This document shows, piece by piece, positions 1 through 7,710 of a DNA stretch of 36,353 bases. The notes under the pieces were generated by a model. It saw nothing but the letters and a program-made list of their open reading frames with translations, did not search any database and was not told the DNA's origin. Origin of the DNA: Nocardiopsis halophila DSM 44494 (GTDB lineage: Bacteria; Actinomycetota; Actinomycetes; Streptosporangiales; Streptosporangiaceae); NCBI RefSeq assembly GCF_000341245.1, contig NZ_ANAD01000137.1, positions 21,759 through 58,111 of the forward strand. Direction: 5' to 3'. Positions within the stretch are counted from its first letter, which is position 1. Each line of letters starts with the position of its first letter. The translations under genes and the position numbers were made by a program.

Positions 1-456
1 GAGCGCCACCGCGGCCAGCGCGCCCAGCAGGGTGCCGCCCAGGTAGGCCAGCGCCCAGCCGGCCCGGCCGGCCTCCAGCAGCTGCTGGGCGTCGACCGCA
101 TGAGTGCTGAAGGTGGTGTAGCCGCCCAGCACCCCGGTGCCCAGGAAGGGGCGCATCAGCCGGGAGCCGGGCCGGGCTTCGACCACCACCATGAGCACCC
201 CGATCAGCAGCGCCCCGGTGACGTTGACCAGCAGCGTGGACAGCGGGAGGCCGCCGGGTCCGTGCGGCACCAGGACGTCGGCGCCGTGCCGGGCCAGGGC
301 GCCGATCGCGCCCCCGGCGGCGACCGCCCCGAGCACGGCCCCGGGGGCGCGGGCGAGTTCGCGGACCTGGCGCGGCGAGCGCAGGTCGACGTCGGGGTCG
401 ATGGGCCCCCGGTCCGGGGCCGCGGTCGCCCCGGTACGCGCGGGTTCGGTGGTCAT
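1..456 (-). CDS. crcB: Fluoride channel CrcB/Fluc, 3' end outside window
   Basis: Small membrane protein of the CrcB/Fluc family, which exports fluoride through a dual-topology dimer. The first 152 residues are visible. After a hydrophilic N-terminus of about 37 residues come hydrophobic helices, the conserved asparagine helix (TLLVNVTGALLIGV, around residues 72-85), and the family signature LGGYTTFST (around residues 109-117), followed by a last hydrophobic stretch that runs off the window edge. The ATG at 456 is preceded by GGGAG six bases upstream. Actinomycetes usually carry two adjacent crcB genes, so a partner just outside the window is likely (inference). No clear fluoride riboswitch is seen upstream. 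Confidence 0.9.
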   Translation of the reverse strand, partial: MTTEPARTGATAAPDRGPIDPDVDLRSPRQVRELARAPGAVLGAVAAGGAIGALARHGADVLVPHGPGGLPLSTLLVNVTGALLIGVLMVVVEARPGSRLMRPFLGTGVLGGYTTFSTHAVDAQQLLEAGRAGWALAYLGGTLLGALAAVAL

Positions 457-900
457 GGACGTCTCCCATCAGCAGTCGCGGGCCGCCCCGGGTACGGGGC
501 CGTCGCTGACAGGGACCGTTGGCGGCCGATCGCCGCGGTTCCCCCGCGCACCGCGCGGGGCGGCGGGCCCCACCGCCACCAGGCGATGATAACCGCCCGC
601 GCCCCGCATCCCCGGGACAGGGCCGGGCGGGAGCGGCGCGTCGGGGTTGCTCCGGTCGACCGCGTGTGCGCCCGCGCAGGGGAACGCGCACCGTAGTTCC
701 GGCATTCGACCATATTCCGGCGGATCAACGACAGAAATCGCATTTCCCCTGCCGAACTCGAAATGCCGTCGAAACGACCGCCATCCCCGCTCCAGTGCGC
801 GGCACCGCCGCACCCTCCCTCGTTGATCTCGGGGAAGTCGGGCTTAAGAGGGCCGTCATAAGGCCGGGTTCCCCGAGATCAACGCGGATCCGGGCCCGGG
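457..900. other. Intergenic region, no gene seen
   Basis: This 444-base gap lies between the crcB start and the stop of the hydrolase homologue. Open frames here lack family resemblance and ribosome-binding sites. It must hold the crcB promoter, and it contains the long inverted repeat at 821-884. Nothing else is recognised. Confidence 0.6.
821..884 (-). terminator. Long inverted repeat, probable terminator
   Basis: Perfect 16-bp arms (821-836 and 869-884; left arm CGTTGATCTCGGGGAA) enclose a 32-base spacer that has its own small GGCC/GGCC hairpin. The element begins 17 bases after the stop of the hydrolase gene on the minus strand, as expected for a terminator. There is no U-tract, which is common in actinomycetes. 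The arms are long enough that it could instead be a dispersed intergenic palindrome; no second copy is present in this window. Confidence 0.6.
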
Positions 901-1671
901 TCAGTCCGCCAGGTGGTCGAGGAGGAGGTCGTTCACCCGGTCGGGGCGTTCCACGCCGACCATGTGGGCGGCGCCGCGCACCAGCTCGAACCGGGCACCC
1001 GGGATGCCGGCGGCAAGCCTGCGGCCGTACCCCGGGGGCAGCTGCGCGTCGTGCGCCCCGGCCACCACCAGGGCGGGCACGCGGATCCGCGCGATCCACG
1101 GGAACTGGTCGGCCGGGGCGACCGCCTCCCAGCAGTCGGCGAACCCGGCCGGGTCCACCCCGGCGAACTCCTCGCCCACCCGCTGCACCACGTCCGGGCG
1201 CTCCTCGGCGAAGCCGGGGGTGAACCAGGACAGCGTCGCCTCCCCCCGGACCGCGGCCATGCCCTCCGTGCGCGCCCGGGCCGCCGTGCGCAGCCACTCC
1301 CCGGCGCGCGGCACCCGCGCCGCCCCGGACAGGTAGGCCAGCCGCCGCAGCCGTTCCGGAGCTCTCACCGCCAGCCAGGTGGCCACCGACGCGCCGCCCA
1401 TGCCGGCCCCGACCACCCGGATCGGGCCCAGGTCCAGGGCGTCGAGCAGTCGGATCACGTCCCGCCCGAGGTCGTCGAGGCCGACGCCGCCCGGCGGCGC
1501 GGGCGTGGCACCGTGGCCCCGGTGGTTGATGCGCAGCACGCGCATGCAGCGGGTGAGCTCGGGCATCTGCGGCTCCCACACCGTCCACTTCACGCCGAAG
1601 GGGGGAAGGAGCAGGACGACCGGGCCGTCAGGCGGCCCGTCGAATCGGTGCTGCAGGGGAACTGCGGTCAT
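901..1671 (-). CDS. Alpha/beta-hydrolase-fold protein lacking the nucleophile serine
   Basis: 256 residues, full length for the PcaD/YcdJ-like alpha/beta-hydrolase group. The oxyanion region (LLLPPFG, 21-27), NHRGHG (49-54), acid Asp208 (AGAHD) and His236 (GAAHMVGVERP) are in their usual places. The nucleophile elbow, normally G-x-S-x-G, reads G-A-G-M-G at 88-92, so glycine 90 replaces the serine. The codon is GGC on the minus strand near position 1402. The protein is therefore probably not a serine hydrolase; it may be a non-catalytic or differently acting homologue. The ATG at 1671 has GGAGGGG eight bases upstream. Transcribed alone after the PBP gene, with the long inverted repeat behind it. 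Confidence 0.85.
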   Translation of the reverse strand: MTAVPLQHRFDGPPDGPVVLLLPPFGVKWTVWEPQMPELTRCMRVLRINHRGHGATPAPPGGVGLDDLGRDVIRLLDALDLGPIRVVGAGMGGASVATWLAVRAPERLRRLAYLSGAARVPRAGEWLRTAARARTEGMAAVRGEATLSWFTPGFAEERPDVVQRVGEEFAGVDPAGFADCWEAVAPADQFPWIARIRVPALVVAGAHDAQLPPGYGRRLAAGIPGARFELVRGAAHMVGVERPDRVNDLLLDHLAD

Positions 1672-1718
1672 GCGACCCCTCCGGGGGCCGATCCTCACGA
1701 CATGATCGCCCAACCTAG

Positions 1719-1744
1719 CACATGAGTGACACACGCCACATGAG
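1719..1744. promoter_or_regulatory. 8-bp direct repeats upstream of the hydrolase gene
   Basis: CACATGAG occurs at 1719-1726 and 1737-1744, 18 bp apart (about two helical turns), in the 216-base gap between the PBP stop and the hydrolase start. On the minus strand a TAGGTT hexamer (1716-1711) lies just downstream and could be a -10 element. Repressor-site repeats are possible, but no regulator gene is adjacent. Weak evidence. Confidence 0.3.
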
Positions 1745-1887
1745 CACTGAGAATGCGCTCCGGACGCGGCCCTCTGCTGCATGACTCCGCGGTTCCCTGC
1801 GCGCTGGGGACGGCCGGGAAGCCCGTCGCGGGTCTGCGCGCCGTGCCGCCCCCGGTGCCCCGGGCTCCGTGGCCGGCGGACGCGCGT

Positions 1888-4161
1888 TCAGGCCGGGCGC
1901 GAGCGGAAGATGTTGACCACCGCCCCCTCGGGCAGGGGCGTCCCGGCCGAGGGGTTGGTCGAGGCGACCATGCCCTCCCCGTGCTCGGAGGGGACGCGGA
2001 CGCCGCCCTCGCGGACGCGGAACCCCACCTTCTCCAGGACGGCCTCGGCCTCCTCGAAGCTCCGGCCCCGCACGTCGGGCACGGGCGGTCCCGGCTGGCG
2101 CCGGGGCGCCGACCCCACGGAGAACCCCGGCCGCAGCGCGGAGGGGCGGGGCTCGGGGAAGGCGGTGGCGTCGGTCCCCCGCAGGGCGCCGCGTATGCCG
2201 TCCCGCCAGATGGGCCCGGGGATCGTGGAGCCGTAGACCACCGAGTGGTACCGGCCGCCGATGGACACCCCGCGCAGCGGGTGGCGGGCGCCGCCGCGCG
2301 GGTCCCCCACCGCGACGGCCGAGGCCAGGTCGGGCGTGTACCCGGCGAACCAGGCGGCGGCGAACGCGTCGGTGGTGCCGGTCTTGCCCGCCGCCGGGCG
2401 CCCGGGAGCGAGCCCGTGCGCGGTCCCGCCGTCGGCCAGCGGGGCGCGCATCACGTCGTTGACGGCGTCGGCGGTCGCCTCCTCCAGCGCGCGCTCGCAC
2501 ACCGGGTCGACGGCGCGCTCCTCTCCGTCCGCGGCGACGATCTCGGCCACAGGGCGCGGCTCGCAGCGGACACCGCGCGCGGCGAGCGTCGCGTAGGAGA
2601 CCGCCACGTCCAGCGGGGCGACCTCCTGGTCCCCCAGCGTGAAGGAGTTCCACTCGCCGAAGGGCTTGCCGTCCGCGCGCTTGGCGCCGAGGCGCTCGGC
2701 CATCCGGACCGTGTCGCACAGCCCGACCCGCTTCTGCAGTTGGGCGAAGTAGGTGTTGGAGGAGTGCTTGACGCCCTCCTCCATGTCCTGCCGCCCCTCG
2801 TCGCTGTCCCCGGAGTTGCGCACCTTCCACTCCCCGAGGCGCTCGCCCGAGCAGGTGCGCTGCCCCGTCACCGTCGTCGACTCGGGCGAGTCGAACGTGG
2901 TGCCGACGCCCATCCGCTTCTCCAGTGCCGCGGCGACGGTATAGGCCTTGAAGACCGAGCCCGCCTGGAAACCGGTCCCTCCGCCGTGGCCGGCGTCCAC
3001 GGCGAAGTTGAGGGAGGTCTGGTCCGGGTCGTCGCCGTCGAAGCCGTACTCCCGGTTCTGCGCCATGGCCGCGACGTCCCCCGTTCCGGGCTCGACCATG
3101 GCCTGGACCGCCACCTTGCCCGCGTCCGCATGGCGGGGCACGTGGCGGTCCACCGCGCGCTGGGCCGCCTGCTGGGCGTCGGGGTCCAGGGTCGTGCGGA
3201 TCGTCAGTCCGGAGCGCCGCACCCAGCGCGCGCGCTCCTCGGCCGTCGCCCCGAAGCGGGGGTCGTTCTCGATCCAGGCGATCACGTACTCGCAGAAGTA
3301 GGGGTGGTCGCTCTCGAAGCACCCGCCGCCGAGCGGCGTCATGTCCAGGCCGAGGGGCCGGTCCGCCGCGCTCTCGGCCTCCTCCTCGCTGATCACGCCG
3401 ACCTCGGCCATGCTGTGCAGCACCGTGGTCCTGCGGTCCAGCGCCGCCTCGGGGCGCTCCACCGGGTCGTACACCGCCGGGCCCTTGACCAGTCCGGCCA
3501 GCGTCGCCGCCTGCACGGCGTCCAGGTCGGCGGCGTCCACCCCGAAGTAGCGCTGCGCGGCGGCCTGCACCCCGTAGGCGCCGTTGCCGAAGTAGGAGAT
3601 GTTGAGGTACCCCTCCAGGATCCGCTCCTTGGGCAGCGCCGACTCCACCCCGAGGGCGTAGCGCAGCTCGCGGATCTTGCGGGCCAGGGTCGTCTCGGTG
3701 GCGCGCGCGGCCTGCTCGGGCGTCTCGGCCGCCTCCACCAGCACGTTCTTGACGTACTGCTGGGTGATGGTGGAGCCGCCCTGGGTACTGCCGCCGAGGG
3801 TGGCCAGCGCTGCGCGGAACACCGCGCGCATGTCGACCCCGGCGTGCTCGTAGAAGCGGCGGTCCTCTACGGCGAGCACGGCCCGGCGCATCACCGGGGC
3901 GATGGCGTCCAGCGCCACCGCTTCGCGGCGGCGGTCGTGCACCGTGGCGAACTCCTCACCGTCGGCGTCCAGCAGCACCGACTGCTGCATCATGCCCGAG
4001 GGGGCGAACCCCTCCGGCATCTGCAGCGCCGACCGGGCGGCGTCCCGCGCCACCACCGCCCCGCCGCCGACGGTGGCCAGCACCATCGCGGCGACGAGCA
4101 GTCCGGCGACCGCCGAGAGCCGCACCAGGTGGACGACCGACACCGCAGCCGATCCCATCAC
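1888..4161 (-). CDS. Bifunctional class A penicillin-binding protein with PASTA domain
   Basis: 757 residues. Polymerises and cross-links peptidoglycan outside the membrane. In order: one N-terminal membrane anchor (about 10-38); a GT51 glycosyltransferase domain with catalytic Glu99 (AVEDRRFYEH) and GGSTITQQYVKN (128-139); a transpeptidase domain with the SxxK serine Ser402 (GSVFKAY), SxN (S467-S468-N469) and KTGT (593-596); and one C-terminal PASTA domain (about 693-755). All catalytic motifs are intact. The organisation resembles mycobacterial PonA2. The GTG at 4161 has GGGGG seven bases upstream; the next codon is ATG (4158), so the start is uncertain by one codon. The promoter region carries a 20-bp direct repeat. 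Confidence 0.95.
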   Translation of the reverse strand: MMGSAAVSVVHLVRLSAVAGLLVAAMVLATVGGGAVVARDAARSALQMPEGFAPSGMMQQSVLLDADGEEFATVHDRRREAVALDAIAPVMRRAVLAVEDRRFYEHAGVDMRAVFRAALATLGGSTQGGSTITQQYVKNVLVEAAETPEQAARATETTLARKIRELRYALGVESALPKERILEGYLNISYFGNGAYGVQAAAQRYFGVDAADLDAVQAATLAGLVKGPAVYDPVERPEAALDRRTTVLHSMAEVGVISEEEAESAADRPLGLDMTPLGGGCFESDHPYFCEYVIAWIENDPRFGATAEERARWVRRSGLTIRTTLDPDAQQAAQRAVDRHVPRHADAGKVAVQAMVEPGTGDVAAMAQNREYGFDGDDPDQTSLNFAVDAGHGGGTGFQAGSVFKAYTVAAALEKRMGVGTTFDSPESTTVTGQRTCSGERLGEWKVRNSGDSDEGRQDMEEGVKHSSNTYFAQLQKRVGLCDTVRMAERLGAKRADGKPFGEWNSFTLGDQEVAPLDVAVSYATLAARGVRCEPRPVAEIVAADGEERAVDPVCERALEEATADAVNDVMRAPLADGGTAHGLAPGRPAAGKTGTTDAFAAAWFAGYTPDLASAVAVGDPRGGARHPLRGVSIGGRYHSVVYGSTIPGPIWRDGIRGALRGTDATAFPEPRPSALRPGFSVGSAPRRQPGPPVPDVRGRSFEEAEAVLEKVGFRVREGGVRVPSEHGEGMVASTNPSAGTPLPEGAVVNIFRSRPA

Positions 4162-4168
4162 GCCCGCA

Positions 4169-4220
4169 CCCCCATGCGCTTGGGTCCCGCCGCGCCCGCT
4201 CCCCCATGCGCTCGGGTCCC
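4169..4220 (-). promoter_or_regulatory. 20-bp direct repeat before the PBP gene
   Basis: Two 20-bp copies (4169-4188 and 4201-4220) differ at one base and start 32 bp apart, three helical turns. Each contains CCCATGCGCT followed by TGGG or CGGG, so copy 1 is weakly palindromic. The proximal copy overlaps the probable ribosome-binding site. This could be a repressor site array or a local duplication. Confidence 0.4.
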
Positions 4221-4455
4221 ATTCAGCGAATCTAGGCAGGTGCGCACCATCGGGCGGTCAAAGACGGGCCGCGTGCCGGTCATGATGGCCGACCGGTCTT
4301 CCGGGCCGGATGCGGAGGACCCCGTCCCGCCACAGTCCCCTGGCGCCGCCACCACGCCTGCGTCATCGCGGACCGAAACCGACCGCAATGCCTTCTACCG
4401 TCGGGACGTCACCGCGAGAACGACTCTGAGAACGACCGCGCGAAAGGCGGACCCC

Positions 4456-5010
4456 ATGGCCGAGCACACCGCGCCCGCGCACACGACCGAGCGCGACGAG
4501 ATCCTGGAGATCCTGCGCGAGCAGCGCCGCTTCCTCCGCCTGACCGTCCGCGACCTGAAGGGGGAGCAGGCGGGCCGCCGCACCACCGCCAGCGAGCTGA
4601 CGCTCGCCGGCCTGGTCAAGCACGTCGCCCGGACCGAAAAGGGCTGGATCGCGATCATGAACGGCCGCACGGAGAGCGACCCGGACCGCGAGGCGGCCTG
4701 GGGCGACGACTTCCGGCTGGTCGGGGACGAGTCGCTGGAGGACGTCCTGGCCTTCTACTCCGAGGTGGAGGCGGAGACGGAGCGGGCCGTGGCCGCGCTG
4801 CCCTCGTTCGACCACCCCGCCAGGCTGCCCGAGGCGCCGTGGTTCCCCGAGGACGCCGCGTGGTCGGCGCGGCGGATCCTGCTGCACCTGATCCGGGAGA
4901 CCGCGCAGCACTGCGGCCACGCCGACATCATCCGCGAGTCCCTGGACGGCGCCACCACGACCGCGGTGATGGGCGAGGCCGTCGAATGGGGCGACCGGAC
5001 GGAGGGCTGA
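4456..5010 (+). CDS. DinB/DUF664 four-helix-bundle protein
   Basis: 184 residues, DinB-like fold. These are metal-binding four-helix proteins; some act as thiol S-transferases (mycothiol- or bacillithiol-dependent) and many are uncharacterised. Likely metal ligands are the histidine of LVKHVART (about residue 54) and the paired histidines of HLIRETAQHCGHADI near residues 148-157. The N-terminus after TTERDEILEILREQR matches the usual first helix. The ATG at 4456 follows AAAGGCGG. Divergent from the PBP gene with 294 bases between them; a TACCGT hexamer near 4397 could be a -10 element. Substrate unknown. Confidence 0.85.
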   Translation: MAEHTAPAHTTERDEILEILREQRRFLRLTVRDLKGEQAGRRTTASELTLAGLVKHVARTEKGWIAIMNGRTESDPDREAAWGDDFRLVGDESLEDVLAFYSEVEAETERAVAALPSFDHPARLPEAPWFPEDAAWSARRILLHLIRETAQHCGHADIIRESLDGATTTAVMGEAVEWGDRTEG

Positions 5011-5113
5011 GGACGCCGGCCGCCGTTCGGCCCGGGTCGGGACGGGTCCGGCGCGGCCGCCCCGGACCGGACGGGGCCCTCCCCTCCGGTGCACGCGCCC
5101 GCCGCACGATTAC

Positions 5114-5161
5114 CGTCAACACACGGTTGACGAAAAGAGGGCGTCAACTTACCGTTGACGC
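5114..5161 (+). promoter_or_regulatory. Tandem GTCAAC-N5-GTTGAC operators over a leaderless promoter
   Basis: Two perfect palindromes: GTCAAC (5115-5120), 5 bases, GTTGAC (5126-5131); and GTCAAC (5143-5148), 5 bases, GTTGAC (5154-5159). Flanking bases extend the symmetry to 5114-5132 and 5141-5161. The right half of the first supplies TTGACG (5127-5132), a near-consensus -35. Seventeen bases later TACCGT (5150-5155) fits a -10 and overlaps the second palindrome. Initiation about seven bases on falls at the ATG (5162), so the mRNA is probably leaderless; no ribosome-binding site lies at a normal distance. A repressor bound here would block RNA polymerase. Spacing and symmetry are seen; function is inferred. 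Confidence 0.75.
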
Positions 5162-5896
5162 ATGAGCGAGAACGAACCGGTCCAGAACACGGTCCCCGTG
5201 CGGCTGGACGACCTCATCGACGCGATCAAGAAGTCCCGCACCGACCCGCTGCGGCAGCTCACCGACGCCGTCGTGGCCGCCGAGCACCTCGGGGACGTCG
5301 CCGACCACCTCATCGGCCACTTCGTCGACCAGGCCCGGCGCTCGGGCGCCTCCTGGACCGAGATCGGCAGGAGCATGGGCGTGAGCAAGCAGGCGGCCCA
5401 GAAGCGCTTCGTGCCCAAGGAGCCCCTCGACCCCGAGGAGGGCTTCTCCCGCTTCACCCCCCGTGCGCGGAACGCGGTCGTCGCGGCCGGCAACGAGGCC
5501 CAGCGGACGCGCAGCGCCGAGCTGGTGTGCGGCCACCTCGTCCTGGGGCTGCTCGCGGACGGCGACGCGATCGCCGTCCGGGCCGTCGCCGACCAGGGCG
5601 TCGACCTGGACGGCCTCCGGCAGGCCGCCGAGGCCGCGCTGCCGGCCGCCGCCGACGAGGTCCCCGAGCTGGTCCCCTTCGGCACCGATGCGCGCAAGGC
5701 GCTCGAACTCACCTTCCGGGAGGCCCTGCGCCTGGGCCACGGCCACGTCGGCACCGAGCACATCCTGCTCGCCCTACTGGAGCAGGAGGACGGGAACGGG
5801 CCGCTGTCCGGGGCCGGCGTGGACAAGGAGGCGGCCGCGGACTTCATCACCCGCACGCTCGCCGCCATGACGGCCTCCTTGAAGGCCGGCGAGTAG
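5162..5896 (+). CDS. HTH regulator fused to ClpC-type N-terminal domain (ClpC2-like)
   Basis: 244 residues without the AAA+ ATPase of a Clp unfoldase. Residues 1-90 form a helical DNA-binding part with a helix-turn-helix at about 65-83 (WTEIGRSMGVSKQAAQKRF). Residues 93-240 are a double Clp-N repeat like the ClpC1 N-terminal domain: GFSRFTPRARNAV (94-106) and VPFGTDARKALEL (171-183), then GHVGTEHILLALL. Phe95 and Phe173 align with F2 and F80 of mycobacterial ClpC1, which contact cyclomarin. Mycobacterial ClpC2 has this plan and, as I recall, represses its own gene and sequesters ClpC1-binding antibiotics. Autoregulation through the palindromes at 5114-5161 is inferred. A second, HTH-less homologue lies at 30425. 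Confidence 0.85.
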   Translation: MSENEPVQNTVPVRLDDLIDAIKKSRTDPLRQLTDAVVAAEHLGDVADHLIGHFVDQARRSGASWTEIGRSMGVSKQAAQKRFVPKEPLDPEEGFSRFTPRARNAVVAAGNEAQRTRSAELVCGHLVLGLLADGDAIAVRAVADQGVDLDGLRQAAEAALPAAADEVPELVPFGTDARKALELTFREALRLGHGHVGTEHILLALLEQEDGNGPLSGAGVDKEAAADFITRTLAAMTASLKAGE

Positions 5897-5924
5897 GAAC
5901 CGGCGAGCACGCCGGCCGGCGACA

Positions 5925-5960
5925 CCGGGGGCCGCGGAGCGGCCGCACCGCTGCCCCCGG
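5925..5960. terminator. Hairpin between convergent genes
   Basis: Arms CCGGGGGC (5925-5932) and GCCCCCGG (5953-5960) are perfectly complementary around a 20-base loop, 28 bases after the stop of the ClpC2-like gene. A second small hairpin, TTCGCCC-GGA-GGGCGAA (5984-6000), could serve the MFS gene coming from the other side. Confidence 0.5.
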
Positions 5961-6062
5961 ATCGATGTTCCCCGCGCTCCGTGTTCGCCCGGAGGGCGAA
6001 GAGCTCCCCGCACCCCGGGCCCGGATCCGGCACGACCGGCCGTGCGGCCTCCGGTCGCCGGG

Positions 6063-7451
6063 TCAGCTCCCCGCCACCGGAGGCCGTGCCTCCTCGGTGG
6101 CGCCGCCTTCGCCTCCGTCCCCCTCTTCGCCGCCGCCCTGTTCCCGCTCGGGCACGGCGAAGTCGCGCATCCGGCGCAGCGGGGAGAAGACGAGCACCAG
6201 CGGGCTCAGGGCCATGCCCGCCGCGAACACCGCGATCGCCTCGCGCACCCCGATCAGCTCGGCCACGGCGCCGCCCATCAGCGCGCTGAGCGGGATCAGC
6301 CCCCACACGATGGTGCGGATGGTCGCGGTCAGCCGCCCCAGCAGCTCGGGCGGGCACTCCCGCTGGCGGTAGGCGATCTGGCAGATGTTGTACATCGCGG
6401 TCCCCGCCGCCAGCACGGCCGAGCCGAGGACGAACAGCCCGGCCTTCCAATCCGGCGCGGCCAGCGGCAGCAGCAGCCCGAAGGGCATCGTCACCAGCCC
6501 GGACACCCAGGTCAGCCGGGCCTGCCCCATCGCCTCGGACAGCCGGCGGGTCACCGCCGCACCGGCGATCGCGCCCAGCGTCGCCCCGGCCATCATCCAC
6601 CCCACCGCCGCCGGGGGAAGGCCGGCGGTGCGGGTCAGGAACAGCACCTCGAGGGCGAAGATCGCGCTCATGAAGAGGTTGATCAGCGCGGTGTTGAGCA
6701 CGATCAGCCGCAGCAGCCGGTGGCCGAACAGGTAGGCCACGCCGTCGCGGATCTGGCCCGCCATTCCGGCGCCGCGCACCGGCTCCGGGGCGGGCTCGCG
6801 GGTGCGGATGGCCCCCAGGAAGGACAGCGAGACCAGCGCCGTCAGCGCGTTGGCGCCCAGCGTCCCCGCCGCACCCAGCACCTGGACCAGCGTTCCGGCG
6901 ATCCCCGGCCCGGCGAATCCGGAGACCGAGCGCACCGCCTGCAGGCGCGAGTTGCCGTCGACCAGCCGGTCCGCCCCGACCAGGCTGGGCAGGTACGTCT
7001 GGTCGGCCACGTCCCCGAAGAGCCGGGCGCACCCCAGCAGCAGCGCGACGCCGACCAGGAACGCCAGGTCCAGCAGCCCGAACACGTAGGCCAGGGGGAC
7101 CGAGGCGAGCAGCACCAGGCGCGCGGCGTCGGCGGCCATCATCACGGTGCGCCGCCGCATCCGGTCGACCCAGACCCCGGCGGGCAGGCCGAGGAGCAGG
7201 AAGGCCGCCTGTTCGGCTGCGGCGAGCAGGCCCACCTCGAAGGGGGCGGCGCCGAGCAGGACCACCGCGGTCAGCGGGAGGGCGACCTCGGTGACCGCGC
7301 CGCCGAGCTCGTTGCTGACGTGCGAGGACAGGAAGAAGCGGAAGTCCCGCCTGCTGCGCGCGGCGTCGCCGGGGCCGTCCCGGTCCGGGGCGCCGGGGGC
7401 GGGCGCGTCGCGGTCGCGGGCCGAGGAGGGGGGATCGGAACCGTCGGGCAC
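6063..7451 (-). CDS. Major facilitator superfamily transporter (exporter-like)
   Basis: 462 residues with about 12 predicted membrane helices between hydrophilic, acidic ends. The loop after helix 2 holds the MFS motif A remnant GVWVDRMRRRTVM (about 92-104). The order and the FRFFLSSHVSNELGGAV start resemble the EntS/MFS_3 group, which exports siderophores, macrolides and other small molecules; substrate unknown. The start is GTG at 7451 with GAAGGGA about eight bases upstream. Divergent from the ABC operon, sharing a 259-base control region with two palindromes. Confidence 0.85.
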   Translation of the reverse strand: MPDGSDPPSSARDRDAPAPGAPDRDGPGDAARSRRDFRFFLSSHVSNELGGAVTEVALPLTAVVLLGAAPFEVGLLAAAEQAAFLLLGLPAGVWVDRMRRRTVMMAADAARLVLLASVPLAYVFGLLDLAFLVGVALLLGCARLFGDVADQTYLPSLVGADRLVDGNSRLQAVRSVSGFAGPGIAGTLVQVLGAAGTLGANALTALVSLSFLGAIRTREPAPEPVRGAGMAGQIRDGVAYLFGHRLLRLIVLNTALINLFMSAIFALEVLFLTRTAGLPPAAVGWMMAGATLGAIAGAAVTRRLSEAMGQARLTWVSGLVTMPFGLLLPLAAPDWKAGLFVLGSAVLAAGTAMYNICQIAYRQRECPPELLGRLTATIRTIVWGLIPLSALMGGAVAELIGVREAIAVFAAGMALSPLVLVFSPLRRMRDFAVPEREQGGGEEGDGGEGGATEEARPPVAGS

Positions 7452-7622
7452 GAGAGCTTCCCTTCACGTCGCTGTGGCGGGAACCGGAGCGGTCGACCGA
7501 TTCTGTCACCGCGTCCGAACAGCCCGTGAACAGGCCGGTCGGTTCCGCCGATACGGCCGCGGCGCCGCCGCCCCGACTGCGGATCGGTCGCCGTCGGGCC
7601 CGTCTCCGGCGAGATCCGCACC

Positions 7623-7642
7623 GCTGTCCGCATTCGGACAGC
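7623..7642. promoter_or_regulatory. Perfect palindrome GCTGTCCG-N4-CGGACAGC
   Basis: Eight-bp perfect arms with a 4-base centre in the control region between the MFS gene and the ABC operon. It looks like a dimer-binding operator, though it could also fold as a small hairpin in RNA. The cognate regulator is unknown. Confidence 0.5.
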
Positions 7643-7657
7643 AGCCTTACGAGCATA

Positions 7658-7675
7658 TGTAGTACATGTGCTACA
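7658..7675 (+). promoter_or_regulatory. Near-perfect palindrome TGTAGTACA/TGTGCTACA
   Basis: Eighteen bp with one mismatched pair, 35 bases before the ABC ATPase start. It is notably AT-rich for this genome and lies where a core promoter is expected. TGTA...TACA symmetry is typical of GntR/YtrA-type sites (general knowledge), but the only regulator in this operon is the XRE protein at 9538-9813. Confidence 0.5.
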
Positions 7676-7710
7676 AATGAACGCACACCTCCCACGGAAG
7701 GACGGCGTCC

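Noticed and set aside
457-720. Fluoride riboswitch upstream of crcB
   Set aside because: A GGCGATG string at about 582 is on the wrong strand, and the minus-strand leader shows no convincing match to the conserved core in the right order.
1753-5010. Very long plus-strand reading frame of over 1000 codons
   Set aside because: It runs antisense to the PBP gene, which has every family motif; its own translation is His/Arg/Gly-rich without domains. Only its last part, from 4456, is the real DinB-like gene.
5126-5131. TTGAC strings as mere -35 elements rather than operators
   Set aside because: The matching inverted GTCAAC half-sites occur in all five copies at fixed 4- or 5-base spacing, which -35 boxes alone do not explain.
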